A stretch of DNA of 64,000 nucleotides. Origin: JACJXF01 sp964404825. Its GTDB lineage: Bacteria > Bacteroidota > Bacteroidia > Bacteroidales > GCA-2748055. Below, in pieces: positions 1-8,240 of this stretch; position 1 is the first letter of the stretch, and the number at the start of each line of letters is the position of its first letter. Location of the stretch: contig CAYOLQ010000001.1 in NCBI GenBank assembly GCA_964404825.1, positions 1 through 64,000 on the forward strand. Direction: 5' to 3'. The notes below the pieces were generated by a model, which saw only the letters and a program-made list of their open reading frames with translations, ran no database searches and was not told the origin of the DNA. The position numbers were made by a program, and so were the translations under genes.

Positions 1-1
1 A

Positions 2-1447
2 GGATTTGCGGGTTTGTCAACTGCAGCTTTTCTGGCACAGAAAGGTTATGGTGTTAATGTTTTCGAGAAGAACTCAATGCCCGGTGGACGTGCCCGGAAA
101 CTTGAAGAAAATGGTTACCGGTTCGATATGGGACCAACATGGTACTGGATGCCTGATGTTTTTGAAAAATTCTTTAACAACTTCGGCTATTCGGTAAGTG
201 ATATGTACAATTTAAAAAGAGTATCCCCCGGATACCGCATGTTTTTTGGCATTGATGATTATGTTGACATCCCGGCTAATATGGATGAACTTTACCAGAC
301 ATTTGAGGCTATTGAAACGGGCTCTGCTTCAAAACTCAAAATTTTTCTCGATAAAGCAGAATACAAATACAATATAGGGATTAACAAAATAGTATACCTT
401 CCCGGAAACTCCTTCACTGAACTTTTGCGCTGGGATTTTATTAAAGGAGCTTTCAAATTAGATTTTTTCAGATCGGTTACTTCATATGTTCATTCAGAAT
501 TTAAAGATCCCCGGTTAAGGCAAATTCTGGAGTTTCCGGTTATTTTCCTCGGTGCAACACCCAGAAGTACACCCGCACTGTATACTTTAATGAATTATGC
601 AGACCTTAAGCTAGGAACATGGTATCCTGTCGGGGGAATGTATAGTGTTGTTGAGGCTATGAAAAAACTTGCAGAAGAACAAGGAGCAGTATTCCATCTT
701 AACGCTAATGTCGATAGTGTTTTAATTGAAAATAAACAAACTACCGGATTGATGGTTAACGGTATAGAATACCGTTCCGAGGCAGTTGTAGGTGCTGCTG
801 ATTACCATCATGTTGAGCAGAACCTGTTGCCCGGGCAATATAGGAGGTACTCTAAAAGTTATTGGGATAAAAGAGTTATGGCCCCCTCTTCATTACTATT
901 CTACCTGGGAATTAATAAAAAACTTTCCGGTTTACTTCATCACAATCTTTTTTTTGATGAAGACTTTAATAATCACGCAGATGAAATATATGAAAAACCG
1001 CAATGGCCAACAAATCCGGCAATTTATGTTTCATGCAATTCAGTTACCGATCCAACGGTCGCGCCAGATGGACACGATAATCTTATTGTCCTGATACCCG
1101 TGGCTCCCGGACTTGAGGATACTGAACGCATACGGGAACACTATTATCAGCTTATAATGAATCGGCTTGAAAAAATTACCAGACAAAGTATTGCCGAACA
1201 TGTGGTATACAAAAAATCGTATGCACATAACGATTTTATTAAGGACTATAACTCTTTCAGAGGAAACGCCTATGGCCTGGCAAATACACTCCTGCAAACG
1301 GCAATTCTGAAGCCTAAAATGAGAAGCGCCAAGCTAAAAAACCTTTTCTATACCGGACAGCTTACTGTCCCCGGACCAGGTGTGCCTCCGACAATTATTT
1401 CCGGACAGGTTGTTGCAGGGGAAATACACAAATACTTTAATCGATAA
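2..1447 (+). CDS. crtI: phytoene desaturase CrtI (5' truncated by window edge)
   Basis: FAD-dependent desaturase that introduces double bonds into phytoene on the way to lycopene. The reading frame is open to the first base, so the true start and the first part of the dinucleotide-binding loop lie outside the window; what remains begins GFAGLSTAAFLAQKGY followed by the acidic strand end VFEKN. The C-terminus carries the family's LFYTGQLTVPGPGVPPTI and GQVVAGEI segments that close the FAD site. It starts a four-gene co-directional carotenoid operon, with crtB 8 bases downstream. Its pairing with crtB, crtZ and a lycopene cyclase supports phytoene rather than diapophytoene or other carotenoid substrates. 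Family assignment is firm; the number of desaturation steps cannot be read from sequence. Confidence 0.93.
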   Translation, partial: GFAGLSTAAFLAQKGYGVNVFEKNSMPGGRARKLEENGYRFDMGPTWYWMPDVFEKFFNNFGYSVSDMYNLKRVSPGYRMFFGIDDYVDIPANMDELYQTFEAIETGSASKLKIFLDKAEYKYNIGINKIVYLPGNSFTELLRWDFIKGAFKLDFFRSVTSYVHSEFKDPRLRQILEFPVIFLGATPRSTPALYTLMNYADLKLGTWYPVGGMYSVVEAMKKLAEEQGAVFHLNANVDSVLIENKQTTGLMVNGIEYRSEAVVGAADYHHVEQNLLPGQYRRYSKSYWDKRVMAPSSLLFYLGINKKLSGLLHHNLFFDEDFNNHADEIYEKPQWPTNPAIYVSCNSVTDPTVAPDGHDNLIVLIPVAPGLEDTERIREHYYQLIMNRLEKITRQSIAEHVVYKKSYAHNDFIKDYNSFRGNAYGLANTLLQTAILKPKMRSAKLKNLFYTGQLTVPGPGVPPTIISGQVVAGEIHKYFNR

Positions 1448-1455
1448 TATCTTGT

Positions 1456-2292
1456 ATGAAAAGCCATTACGACAAAGTATCCTATGATTTAAGCAGATTG
1501 TTTACAAATGCGTATAGTACATCTTTCAGCATGGGAATCAAACGGCTGGGAAAGGAGCATCAGGCTCCGGTGTATGCAATTTATGGATTCGTTCGGCTGG
1601 CAGATGAGATTGTTGACTCATTTCATGATTTTAATAAGGAAGAACTTTTTAATAGGTTTTGTAATGAGGTTGATAAGGCCCTGATTGAAAAAATAAGCCT
1701 TAATCCACTTCTGAATAGTTTTCAGGAAGTAGTACATAAGTATAATATTGAAAGGGATCTGATTGACACTTTCCTCCAGAGCATGGAAATGGATCTCACG
1801 GAAAAGAAATATAATAGGGAACAGTTTAATGCATATGTTCTTGGTTCTGCAGAAGTTGTAGGGCTAATGTGTCTTAAGGTTTTTTTAAATGGAGATGAAA
1901 AATCTTACCAATCCCTTAAACCTCTTGGAATGAGTCTTGGTGCGGCATACCAGAAAATCAACTTTCTTAGGGATATAAAAGCTGATTTCGAAGGTATGGG
2001 ACGTGAATATTTTCCGTGTTTTAAATTAGAGACCTTCGATGAGAAAACCAAAAGAGATATTGAGTCAGAAATAGAAATCGATTTTCAAAGAGGGCTTTCA
2101 GGTATAAAGAAACTTCCCCCTTCTTCAGGATTTGGAGTTTATCTCTCTTATGTTTATTATTATACTCTTTTTAAAAAAATCAAAAGAACACCTGCAGAAG
2201 TGCTGATTACTAAAAGAATCAGGATTCCCAACTTCATTAAGATCTTACTTATGTTAAAAGCTGACATAAAATATAAGGTTAATATGATTTAA
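1456..2292 (+). CDS. crtB: phytoene synthase CrtB
   Basis: Trans-isoprenyl diphosphate synthase that condenses two geranylgeranyl diphosphates into phytoene, the committed carotenoid step. Both aspartate-rich Mg-diphosphate motifs are visible: DEIVD at about residues 50-54 and DIKAD followed by GMGREYFP at about 172-187. The 278-residue length is in the usual range for the family. It starts with ATG 8 bases after the crtI stop and is followed 16 bases later by crtZ, so translation within one operon is likely. A squalene synthase is the main alternative in this fold, but the neighbours decide for phytoene. Confidence 0.94.
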   Translation: MKSHYDKVSYDLSRLFTNAYSTSFSMGIKRLGKEHQAPVYAIYGFVRLADEIVDSFHDFNKEELFNRFCNEVDKALIEKISLNPLLNSFQEVVHKYNIERDLIDTFLQSMEMDLTEKKYNREQFNAYVLGSAEVVGLMCLKVFLNGDEKSYQSLKPLGMSLGAAYQKINFLRDIKADFEGMGREYFPCFKLETFDEKTKRDIESEIEIDFQRGLSGIKKLPPSSGFGVYLSYVYYYTLFKKIKRTPAEVLITKRIRIPNFIKILLMLKADIKYKVNMI

Positions 2293-2308
2293 TAATTAAT
2301 TTGCTACC

Positions 2309-2767
2309 ATGAATATTTTTATAATTGTTGGATTAGTTCTTGGCTCATTTTTGTTCATGGAATTTGTTGCCTGGTTTACCCATAAATATGTAATGCATGG
2401 CTTTCTATGGGTTTTACATAAGGATCATCACACCAGAGAGCATGAGCCTTTAGAATGGAATGATTTTTTCGCACTTATTTTTGCCTTCCCAAGCATATTT
2501 TTAATTGTCGTCGGGGCTGAATACTTCGATTTTCGGTTTTGGATCGGTCTGGGAATAGCTCTTTATGGCCTCGCATACTTTCTCTTTCATGATGTTCTTG
2601 TACACCGAAGACTTCCTATTCTCGACAAAATTGATAACCGTTATTTCAGATCCGTGGTTAAAGCACACAACGATCATCATCTTGGCGGAGAAAATTTTGG
2701 ATTCATTCTGATGATCCCGTGGAAGTATTTTAAAGATAATAGTAAAGCTCAAAGGGGAAAATATTGA
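2309..2767 (+). CDS. crtZ: beta-carotene hydroxylase CrtZ
   Basis: Membrane di-iron hydroxylase of the fatty-acid hydroxylase superfamily; CrtZ hydroxylates the beta-ionone rings of beta-carotene to give zeaxanthin. The histidine clusters expected for the di-iron centre are present: HKYVMH (residues 25-30), HKDHH (37-41), FHDVLVH near 95 and HNDHH near 120. At 152 residues with several hydrophobic segments it matches short bacterial CrtZ. It sits between crtB and the cyclase gene with 4 bases to the next start. Together they predict a hydroxylated bicyclic carotenoid. Confidence 0.92.
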   Translation: MNIFIIVGLVLGSFLFMEFVAWFTHKYVMHGFLWVLHKDHHTREHEPLEWNDFFALIFAFPSIFLIVVGAEYFDFRFWIGLGIALYGLAYFLFHDVLVHRRLPILDKIDNRYFRSVVKAHNDHHLGGENFGFILMIPWKYFKDNSKAQRGKY

Positions 2768-2771
2768 TACC

Positions 2772-3470
2772 ATGTCTACCTATTTGCTCGTTAATCTTAT
2801 AGCTTTAAGTTTTCCTCTAATTCTTAGTTTCGATAGAAAAGTACATTTCTATACGCAGTGGAAATACCTCTTCCCTTCTATTTTTTTAACCATGTTGATC
2901 TTTATTCCATGGGACGTAATCTTCACCACTCGTGGAATTTGGGGCTTTAATCCTTTACATTTAAACGGACTACATATCCTCAGACTACCCTTTGAAGAGT
3001 GGTTGTTTTTCATTATTGTTCCGTACGCTTCTCTTTTTACTTACGAAGTCCTTAATAATTATATACGGAGGGATCTGCTTGGAAATTTCACGACTTATAT
3101 AAGTGGTTTTTTGATATTTTTTCTTTTGATAATTGCATTGCTAAATTTCAATAAAGCCTATACATCGGTTATTTTTTTTCTCACAGCTGCCTTCATATTT
3201 ATTGTTGAGTTTCTTTTTAAAGCAAAGTACATGGGTAGATTTTATCTCGCTTATCTGGTAATTCTGATACCTTTCTTAGCAGTTAACGGAATACTTACCG
3301 GATCGTTTATCCGGGAGGAAATCGTCTGGTACAATAATGCGGAAAACCTTTCAATCAGACTATTTACAATCCCCATTGAAGACGCAGCTTACGGACTTCT
3401 GTTAATCCTGATGAACACAAGTTTCTATGAGTTTTTTAAAGGGAGAAAGTTTTTCCAGAAGATTCCTTAG
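2772..3470 (+). CDS. fused lycopene beta-cyclase (CrtYc-CrtYd type)
   Basis: Polytopic membrane cyclase that closes the ends of lycopene. Two homologous halves can be seen, as in the heterodimeric CrtYc/CrtYd enzymes fused into one chain: the first half carries PFEEWLFFIIVPY (about 73-85) and the second PIEDAAYGLLLILMN (about 200-214), both with the Px(E)E/D box of this family. Length 232 residues with about seven hydrophobic segments. No Rossmann motif is present, so it is not a flavin-type CrtY or CrtL cyclase. It ends the carotenoid operon, and the 235 bases that follow hold the next gene's promoter. Ring type (beta) is inferred from the family and from crtZ. Confidence 0.87.
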   Translation: MSTYLLVNLIALSFPLILSFDRKVHFYTQWKYLFPSIFLTMLIFIPWDVIFTTRGIWGFNPLHLNGLHILRLPFEEWLFFIIVPYASLFTYEVLNNYIRRDLLGNFTTYISGFLIFFLLIIALLNFNKAYTSVIFFLTAAFIFIVEFLFKAKYMGRFYLAYLVILIPFLAVNGILTGSFIREEIVWYNNAENLSIRLFTIPIEDAAYGLLLILMNTSFYEFFKGRKFFQKIP

Positions 3471-3655
3471 TCACGAAGGTGTTTTTTTCAGTGTTATTTT
3501 ACGGGGTGTAATTTTAATACTTTTCTTTAAGCCGGTTTCCTTTCTTTCCCTGATGGTTACTTTCCGGTTATGCAATCATTAAACGATTAATCGGCAATTA
3601 GAACACAGTAATAATCCGGGGTTTACAAAACATTTTTGTTTATTTCAAACTAATT

Positions 3656-3680
3656 GTAACTTTCGTCTATCATTATCGTC
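3656..3680 (+). promoter_or_regulatory. predicted ECF-type promoter upstream of the sigma factor gene
   Basis: GTAAC (3656-3660) followed by TTT and, 16 bases after GTAAC, CGTC (3677-3680). The same layout recurs at 5457-5482 upstream of the barrel gene. The GxAAC / CGTC pattern is the general form of ECF sigma promoters, so autoregulation of the adjacent sigma factor is likely. The start codon is 26 bases beyond CGTC. Confidence 0.6.
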
Positions 3681-3705
3681 ATATGCTCAGGAAAGCGGAT
3701 CTAAA

Positions 3706-4191
3706 ATGACAGTAAAAGATTATAACAAAGCTGTAGAAGACTATTCTAACGGGATTTACAGGTTTATCCTAAAAAACATTAAAGACAAGGATAAAGCCCG
3801 TGATGTTGTTCAGGATACATTTGAAAAATGTTGGATTAAACACGAAACGGTAGAATCCGGAAAAGTAAAATCCTATCTTTTTTCAACAGCTTATCATACA
3901 ATGATTGATATGATTCGCAAGGAAAGCAGACAGGCAAGTTTTGAAGAGGTAAGGTTCGAAAATATGGCACATGATAACCAGTATTCCGATCTGAATGAAA
4001 TTCTACATAAAGCCATAAATCTTTTACCGGAAACCCAAAGATCTGTAATTCTTTTGCGCGACTATGAGGGATACTCATATGATGAAATATCTGAAATTAC
4101 TGGCCTTTCCGAATCTCAGGTAAAAGTTTATATTTACAGGGGGAGGGTCTTTCTTAAAAATTATATTGGAAGTCCTGAGAAAGTTTTATAA
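3706..4191 (+). CDS. ECF RNA polymerase sigma factor
   Basis: Sigma-70 family factor of the extracytoplasmic function class, 161 residues. Region 2 spans about 10-75 (DKARDVVQDTFEKCW and SYLFSTAYHTMIDMIR, the -10 reading and core-binding parts). Region 4 spans about 105-155 (LPETQRSVILLRDYEGYSYDEISEITGLSES), a helix-turn-helix for the -35. There is no region 1 or 3. The gene is followed 7 bases later by a membrane anti-sigma candidate, and its promoter resembles that of the downstream barrel gene, which suggests a small envelope-stress regulon under its own control. Confidence 0.93.
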   Translation: MTVKDYNKAVEDYSNGIYRFILKNIKDKDKARDVVQDTFEKCWIKHETVESGKVKSYLFSTAYHTMIDMIRKESRQASFEEVRFENMAHDNQYSDLNEILHKAINLLPETQRSVILLRDYEGYSYDEISEITGLSESQVKVYIYRGRVFLKNYIGSPEKVL

Positions 4192-4198
4192 TAACGAA

Positions 4199-5308
4199 AT
4201 GAAAATTAATAGAAATAATTACGAGCTCTACTTTTTGGATTATCTCGACGGAAATCTTTCGGATCGGGATATCCATATGCTCGAAGATTTTCTTTTGATT
4301 AATCCCGATCTTAGATCTGAGCTGGAGGGAACCGAAAAAATTTCTCTTCACCCCGACAATATAGAGTTTGACCATAAAGAATACCTGAAACATCCGGATC
4401 TTTCCCTTCCGGTAAACGAAAATAATTTACAGGATTTTTGCATAGCGTCTGCAGAAGGTGATTTGAATGAACAGCAAAGGTCAGGTCTGGGGTTATTTAC
4501 CCGCAAACATCCTGAGGCTCTGAAAACCCTTAATTTTTTCATGCAATTGCATCTTATTCCTGATAAAAGCATAATTTTCCCGGGAAAGCAAAAGCTTAAA
4601 AAGTTAGTGATTCTGATTCCTCGTGACATCCTTTATCCCTCACTATCAATTGCTGCATCAATCCTGTTTATGCTTATTATTTATTTTCGAAGTGAAAAAA
4701 TTACACAGAGCATCCCGGGAATGGCGGCAGACTTGCCAGCAGTAATTATTTCAAGGCCGGATACAAATGTTAAGGAATCAATAAATGATATAAAGACTGT
4801 ACAAAACACTGTCCCAAAAATTTATCAGTCTTCAGTAATAGCCGCTGTTTCTCCAAAAGAGAAAAAGCAAACCCCGGTAAACAAAAGCTCAGTGTCACCT
4901 GATAACAACAATGAAGATCAGAAACACAAAGATCCATTACACCAGCAGAGACTCAACCCTTCAATACAAATAAAATTGCCTTCTCTGGCGGACAACACGA
5001 TTTATGTTCCAACGATTAATGGAGGTCAGATTACGTATTCTCCGGTTTCAGTAAGAACCGTAGCTCCGGAATATTTAAGTATTTCAGAATATGCCCGTCA
5101 ACAACTAACCGCCAAAGTTATCGGAACAAGAGAAAGGGAAAACGCCCGTATTACTGCATGGGAATTGGCAGATGCCGGAATTACGGGCATTAATAAGCTT
5201 ACAGGAGGGGAGATGAAGCTAGAGAAAAGAATTGACGAGGACGGAAGCATTTCTGCTTATTCATTCGATTCAAAGCTTCTTTCATTCTCAACTACTTCTG
5301 TAAAATAG
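4199..5308 (+). CDS. putative membrane-anchored anti-sigma factor
   Basis: I chose the ATG at 4199 over an in-frame TTG at 4166 because the TTG would sit inside the sigma gene. The N-terminus (NYELYFLDYLDGNLS, then a Leu/Asp-rich helix about residues 10-40) is the pattern of cytoplasmic anti-sigma domains found beside Bacteroidota ECF factors; no zinc-binding HxxxCxxC motif is visible. A single membrane segment follows at about 146-164 (ASILFMLIIYF), then a Pro/Ser/Lys-rich linker and a C-terminal periplasmic region. The gene order sigma, anti-sigma, envelope target is typical. Function is inferred from position and topology. Confidence 0.7.
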   Translation: MKINRNNYELYFLDYLDGNLSDRDIHMLEDFLLINPDLRSELEGTEKISLHPDNIEFDHKEYLKHPDLSLPVNENNLQDFCIASAEGDLNEQQRSGLGLFTRKHPEALKTLNFFMQLHLIPDKSIIFPGKQKLKKLVILIPRDILYPSLSIAASILFMLIIYFRSEKITQSIPGMAADLPAVIISRPDTNVKESINDIKTVQNTVPKIYQSSVIAAVSPKEKKQTPVNKSSVSPDNNNEDQKHKDPLHQQRLNPSIQIKLPSLADNTIYVPTINGGQITYSPVSVRTVAPEYLSISEYARQQLTAKVIGTRERENARITAWELADAGITGINKLTGGEMKLEKRIDEDGSISAYSFDSKLLSFSTTSVK

Positions 5309-5456
5309 CCGGGAAAGTTATTAATCTTTTGTTTTTACTCTTTTCTGGTTAGAATGTTCTTCGTGAAAACGAATATTAAAAATACTCATTCCTGGTTTTA
5401 TCCGGCTCCGGAAATAGTTGTCTTTATTACTTTTTTCACAAATTTTTAAACGCCCT

Positions 5457-5482
5457 GTAACTTTTCATTCAGCCTTCACGTC
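5457..5482 (+). promoter_or_regulatory. predicted ECF-type promoter upstream of the outer-membrane barrel gene
   Basis: GTAAC (5457-5461), then TTTT and, 17 bases after GTAAC, CGTC (5479-5482), followed by ACATG. The pattern matches the one at 3656-3680 almost base for base in both conserved boxes. This implies that the barrel gene is a target of the ECF factor encoded just upstream. Confidence 0.6.
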
Positions 5483-5529
5483 ACATGATCAAAAGCGGAT
5501 ATTAAATAATAATTATAAAATCTACCCAA

Positions 5530-6474
5530 ATGAAAAGTCTGTTTACAATTGTACTTGCCGGTCTTATGTGTTTTCCGGCTTTTACACAGGAAGAGCCAGC
5601 AACTGAAGCCAACGCTGGCATTGTTTCAGTTAGCGAAGAATCCGAAAACACAGTTGTTACTGTCGGACCTGATGATACCCTTGTTATAAATGAAAACCAG
5701 GATACCACCAGGATAAAAGTTGGTAAAAAAGGGATTATTATTATTGATGGTGATAAAGGAACCCAGGTTAATATAGAGGATATTGACGAAGATATTGATT
5801 ATGATGAGGACATAGATTATGACAATGAAGATGATGATGGTGAAGGTAAATTTAAGCCTCATTGGGCAGGATTTGAAGTTGGGCTCAATAATTATGTTAA
5901 CAGCAGTATGTCAATGAGTCTCGATAATTCAATGAGTTTCATGGATCTGAACACAGGACGTTCCTGGAACTTTAATATTAACTTTATGGATTACGGATTT
6001 GGTCTTGGTACGGATAAAATCGGCCTTGTTACGGGTCTTGGCTTGGAATGGAATAATTATCATTTCGATAATAGTAACAATATTCAGAAGAATGCCGGAG
6101 TAATCGAAGGACTGCCTCTGGCCTATACTGATATAAAAAAGAATAAACTGCAGACGACCTACCTCCGGGCTCCATTACTTCTTGAATTCCAGATCCCGGC
6201 AGGAGAGAAAAGAATTTATCTTTCAGCCGGCCCCATGGTTGGCGTAAAACTAGGATCCAATACAAAAATTGTTTACAAGGAAAATGGAGATGAGCAAAAA
6301 ATTAAGGACAAGGACGACTATAACATTTCTCCTCTCAGATATGGTTTTACTGCTCGTGCGGGATACAGAGGACTTAGACTCTTTGCAAATTATTATATGA
6401 CCCCATTATTTGAAGCCAATAAAGGTCCGGAACTCTATCCGTTTTCAATTGGTCTCACTCTGCTTGATTTCTAG
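5530..6474 (+). CDS. secreted outer-membrane beta-barrel protein with Asp-rich N-terminal linker
   Basis: 314 residues with a signal peptide (MKSLFTIVLAGLMCFPAFTQ). A polar region of about 80 residues follows, ending in a strongly acidic stretch at about 75-108 with repeated D-I-D-E/Y units (for example DEDIDYDEDIDYDNEDDD). The rest looks like a PorT-type eight-stranded barrel: alternating aromatic strands, for example WNFNINFMDYGFGLG, and a final strand ending FSIGLTLLDF with the C-terminal aromatic residue expected for BAM-assembled proteins. It lies downstream of the sigma/anti-sigma pair and carries the same promoter type. The acidic part could bind cations, but this is a guess. Confidence 0.72.
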   Translation: MKSLFTIVLAGLMCFPAFTQEEPATEANAGIVSVSEESENTVVTVGPDDTLVINENQDTTRIKVGKKGIIIIDGDKGTQVNIEDIDEDIDYDEDIDYDNEDDDGEGKFKPHWAGFEVGLNNYVNSSMSMSLDNSMSFMDLNTGRSWNFNINFMDYGFGLGTDKIGLVTGLGLEWNNYHFDNSNNIQKNAGVIEGLPLAYTDIKKNKLQTTYLRAPLLLEFQIPAGEKRIYLSAGPMVGVKLGSNTKIVYKENGDEQKIKDKDDYNISPLRYGFTARAGYRGLRLFANYYMTPLFEANKGPELYPFSIGLTLLDF

Positions 6475-6530
6475 AAAGTTCTTCTCTTCCTTCAAGGGAG
6501 ACTCTAATAATAGAATCTGTGGCCTTCAAT

Positions 6531-6550
6531 GTAAATCATAAATGATTTAC
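6531..6550. repeat. perfect 9-bp palindrome, operator-like
   Basis: GTAAATCAT-AA-ATGATTTAC, two 9-base arms around a 2-base centre, in the gap between the barrel gene and the ThiF-like gene. There is no T-run after it, so it looks more like a dimeric regulator site than a terminator. It lies about 60 bases upstream of the predicted -7 element at 6612. Confidence 0.45.
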
Positions 6551-6611
6551 CCTGGGGGTCACTTTATTTTTGAGCAATTAACATCTCCCTTTCTTTTTCC
6601 CTTTCTTTCAC

Positions 6612-6619
6612 TAAATTTG
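6612..6619 (+). promoter_or_regulatory. predicted sigma-70 -7 element (TAnnTTTG) for the ThiF-like gene
   Basis: TAAATTTG matches the Bacteroidota housekeeping -7 consensus 30 bases before the ATG at 6649. No clear TTTG -33 box was seen. Confidence 0.45.
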
Positions 6620-6648
6620 TATGTATAAAACCAAAACAGAACAGTAAT

Positions 6649-7407
6649 ATGTTAACCGATGCTGAGAAGAGACGTTATAAATGCCATATCATGCTTCCGG
6701 AAGTTGGTGAAGCAGGTCAGGAAAAATTAAAATCTGCTAAAGTTCTGGTAGTCGGGGCTGGTGGGTTAGGGGCACCGGTTTTACAATACCTTACAGCTGC
6801 CGGTATTGGCACAATTGCAATCCTGGATGACGATATTGTAAACGAGGACAACCTACATCGTCAGATTTTATACGGTGGACACGATCTGGGTAAACTTAAA
6901 ACGATTATCTCCAAACAACGTTTGAATGCATTGAATCCATTAGTTAGTCACGAAATTTTTAATATCCATCTTAAACCGGAAAACGCTTTGGATTTTATTT
7001 CCCGGTACGACATAATTGTTGATACCGCCGATAATCAGGCTTGTAGTTATCTCATTAACGACGCATGCATAATTGCCGGAAAACCCTGGGTATATGGAGC
7101 ATTAAGAAAATTTGAAGGACATGTATCAACTTTTAATTACCTAAACGGGCCTTCTTTACGTTGTGCTTTTCCTGAAAATAAGGAAAACAAAGCGCAACAT
7201 CCTTCACAAACCGGGTTGTTTGGCGTGCTTCCCGGGATAGTTGGATCCCTCCAGGCCGTAGAAGTAATTAAAATTATTACGGGAATAGGTAGCCCTCTTT
7301 CTGGTAAGTTAATCATTTATAATATGTTATCTCACCTTATTAGCAATGTGTTTTTTGAAAAAAACAATCAAAACTTCAAAATAAGTAAACTCCGTGTTTC
7401 ATATTAG
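6649..7407 (+). CDS. ThiF/MoeB/HesA-family E1-like adenylyltransferase
   Basis: Enzymes of this family adenylate the C-terminal glycine of ubiquitin-like sulfur carriers (ThiS, MoaD) for thiamine, molybdopterin or thiolation pathways. The nucleotide-binding loop VVGAGGLGAP (about 35-43), DDIVNEDNLHRQILY, the conserved VDTADN stretch and GVLPGIVGSLQAVEVIKIITG are all visible. What is missing: MoeB's two CxxC zinc pairs (only LRCAFP keeps a Cys, and the C-terminus is Cys-free) and the CxxxGVxG cysteine, which here reads SQTGLFG. At 252 residues it ends at the E1 core, without a rhodanese domain. No sulfur-carrier gene lies nearby, so its partner is unknown. Confidence 0.83.
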   Translation: MLTDAEKRRYKCHIMLPEVGEAGQEKLKSAKVLVVGAGGLGAPVLQYLTAAGIGTIAILDDDIVNEDNLHRQILYGGHDLGKLKTIISKQRLNALNPLVSHEIFNIHLKPENALDFISRYDIIVDTADNQACSYLINDACIIAGKPWVYGALRKFEGHVSTFNYLNGPSLRCAFPENKENKAQHPSQTGLFGVLPGIVGSLQAVEVIKIITGIGSPLSGKLIIYNMLSHLISNVFFEKNNQNFKISKLRVSY

Positions 7408-7477
7408 TTCTGCTCTCCCAGGACCATCCGGAATTTCCATTGTGAATTAGTTTTCAGTCCGGTAACTGTTTTAATAT

Positions 7478-7485
7478 TAACTTTG
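7478..7485 (+). promoter_or_regulatory. predicted sigma-70 -7 element for the peptidase E gene
   Basis: TAACTTTG fits TAnnTTTG, 26 bases before the ATG at 7511. The upstream -33 box is not obvious. Confidence 0.45.
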
Positions 7486-7510
7486 ACCTGAACTAAAATT
7501 TTTTGGGATT

Positions 7511-8218
7511 ATGCGCTTATTATTAATTTCCAATTCAACAAACGCCGGCGAAGAATATCTTTCTTATCCAATGCCGCAGATAAAAAAGTTTCTGGGATCT
7601 GAAAAGCTAAGAATTTTGTTCATCCCCTATGCTGGAATTACGATCAGTTATGATGATTATGCATCAAGGGTAAACCAAAGATTTATTGAAATAGGACACA
7701 ACCTTCAATCGATTCATGAATACTCCAATCCGATTCAGGCCGTTAATAATGCGGAAATTATCGTTATAGGGGGAGGTAATACCTGGCAGTTATTGCATCT
7801 TTTACAAGAAAACAAACTAATTTCTGCAATCAGGAACAAAGTACTGGCTGGGACCCCGTTTATAGGCTGGAGCGCAGGGTCAAACGTGTGTTGTCCAACA
7901 ATAAGAACAACCAACGATATGCCGGTCGTTGAACCGGAATCTATGACGTCATTTAATCTTGTTCCCTTTCAGATTAACCCTCATTACCTGGATGCCAACC
8001 CTGAAGGACATGCAGGAGAAACAAGGGAAGACAGAATAAAGGAATTTGTTAAAGTTAATCCGGAGTTATATGTTGTTGGATTAAGGGAGGGAACCATGCT
8101 GCTTTTGGAAAATAAATCTATTCACCTTATTGGTAAACGAAATGCAAGAATTTTCCGTTATGGAAAGGATACATTGGAACTTTCAGCGGATGATAATCTG
8201 GAATTTCTGATTAATTGA
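7511..8218 (+). CDS. pepE: peptidase E (alpha-aspartyl dipeptidase, family S51)
   Basis: Cytoplasmic serine peptidase that releases N-terminal aspartate from dipeptides. The nucleophile elbow GWSAGSN places the catalytic Ser near residue 121; it is followed by the TNDMPVV aspartate near 135 and INPHYLD with the His near 158, in the order known for PepE. The GGGNTWQLL loop (about 85-93) is also conserved. Length 235 residues matches the family (about 230). The gene is likely monocistronic or leads into the AsmA-like gene 22 bases further on. Confidence 0.92.
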   Translation: MRLLLISNSTNAGEEYLSYPMPQIKKFLGSEKLRILFIPYAGITISYDDYASRVNQRFIEIGHNLQSIHEYSNPIQAVNNAEIIVIGGGNTWQLLHLLQENKLISAIRNKVLAGTPFIGWSAGSNVCCPTIRTTNDMPVVEPESMTSFNLVPFQINPHYLDANPEGHAGETREDRIKEFVKVNPELYVVGLREGTMLLLENKSIHLIGKRNARIFRYGKDTLELSADDNLEFLIN

Positions 8219-8240
8219 TTGAATATCAAATATTCACGCG

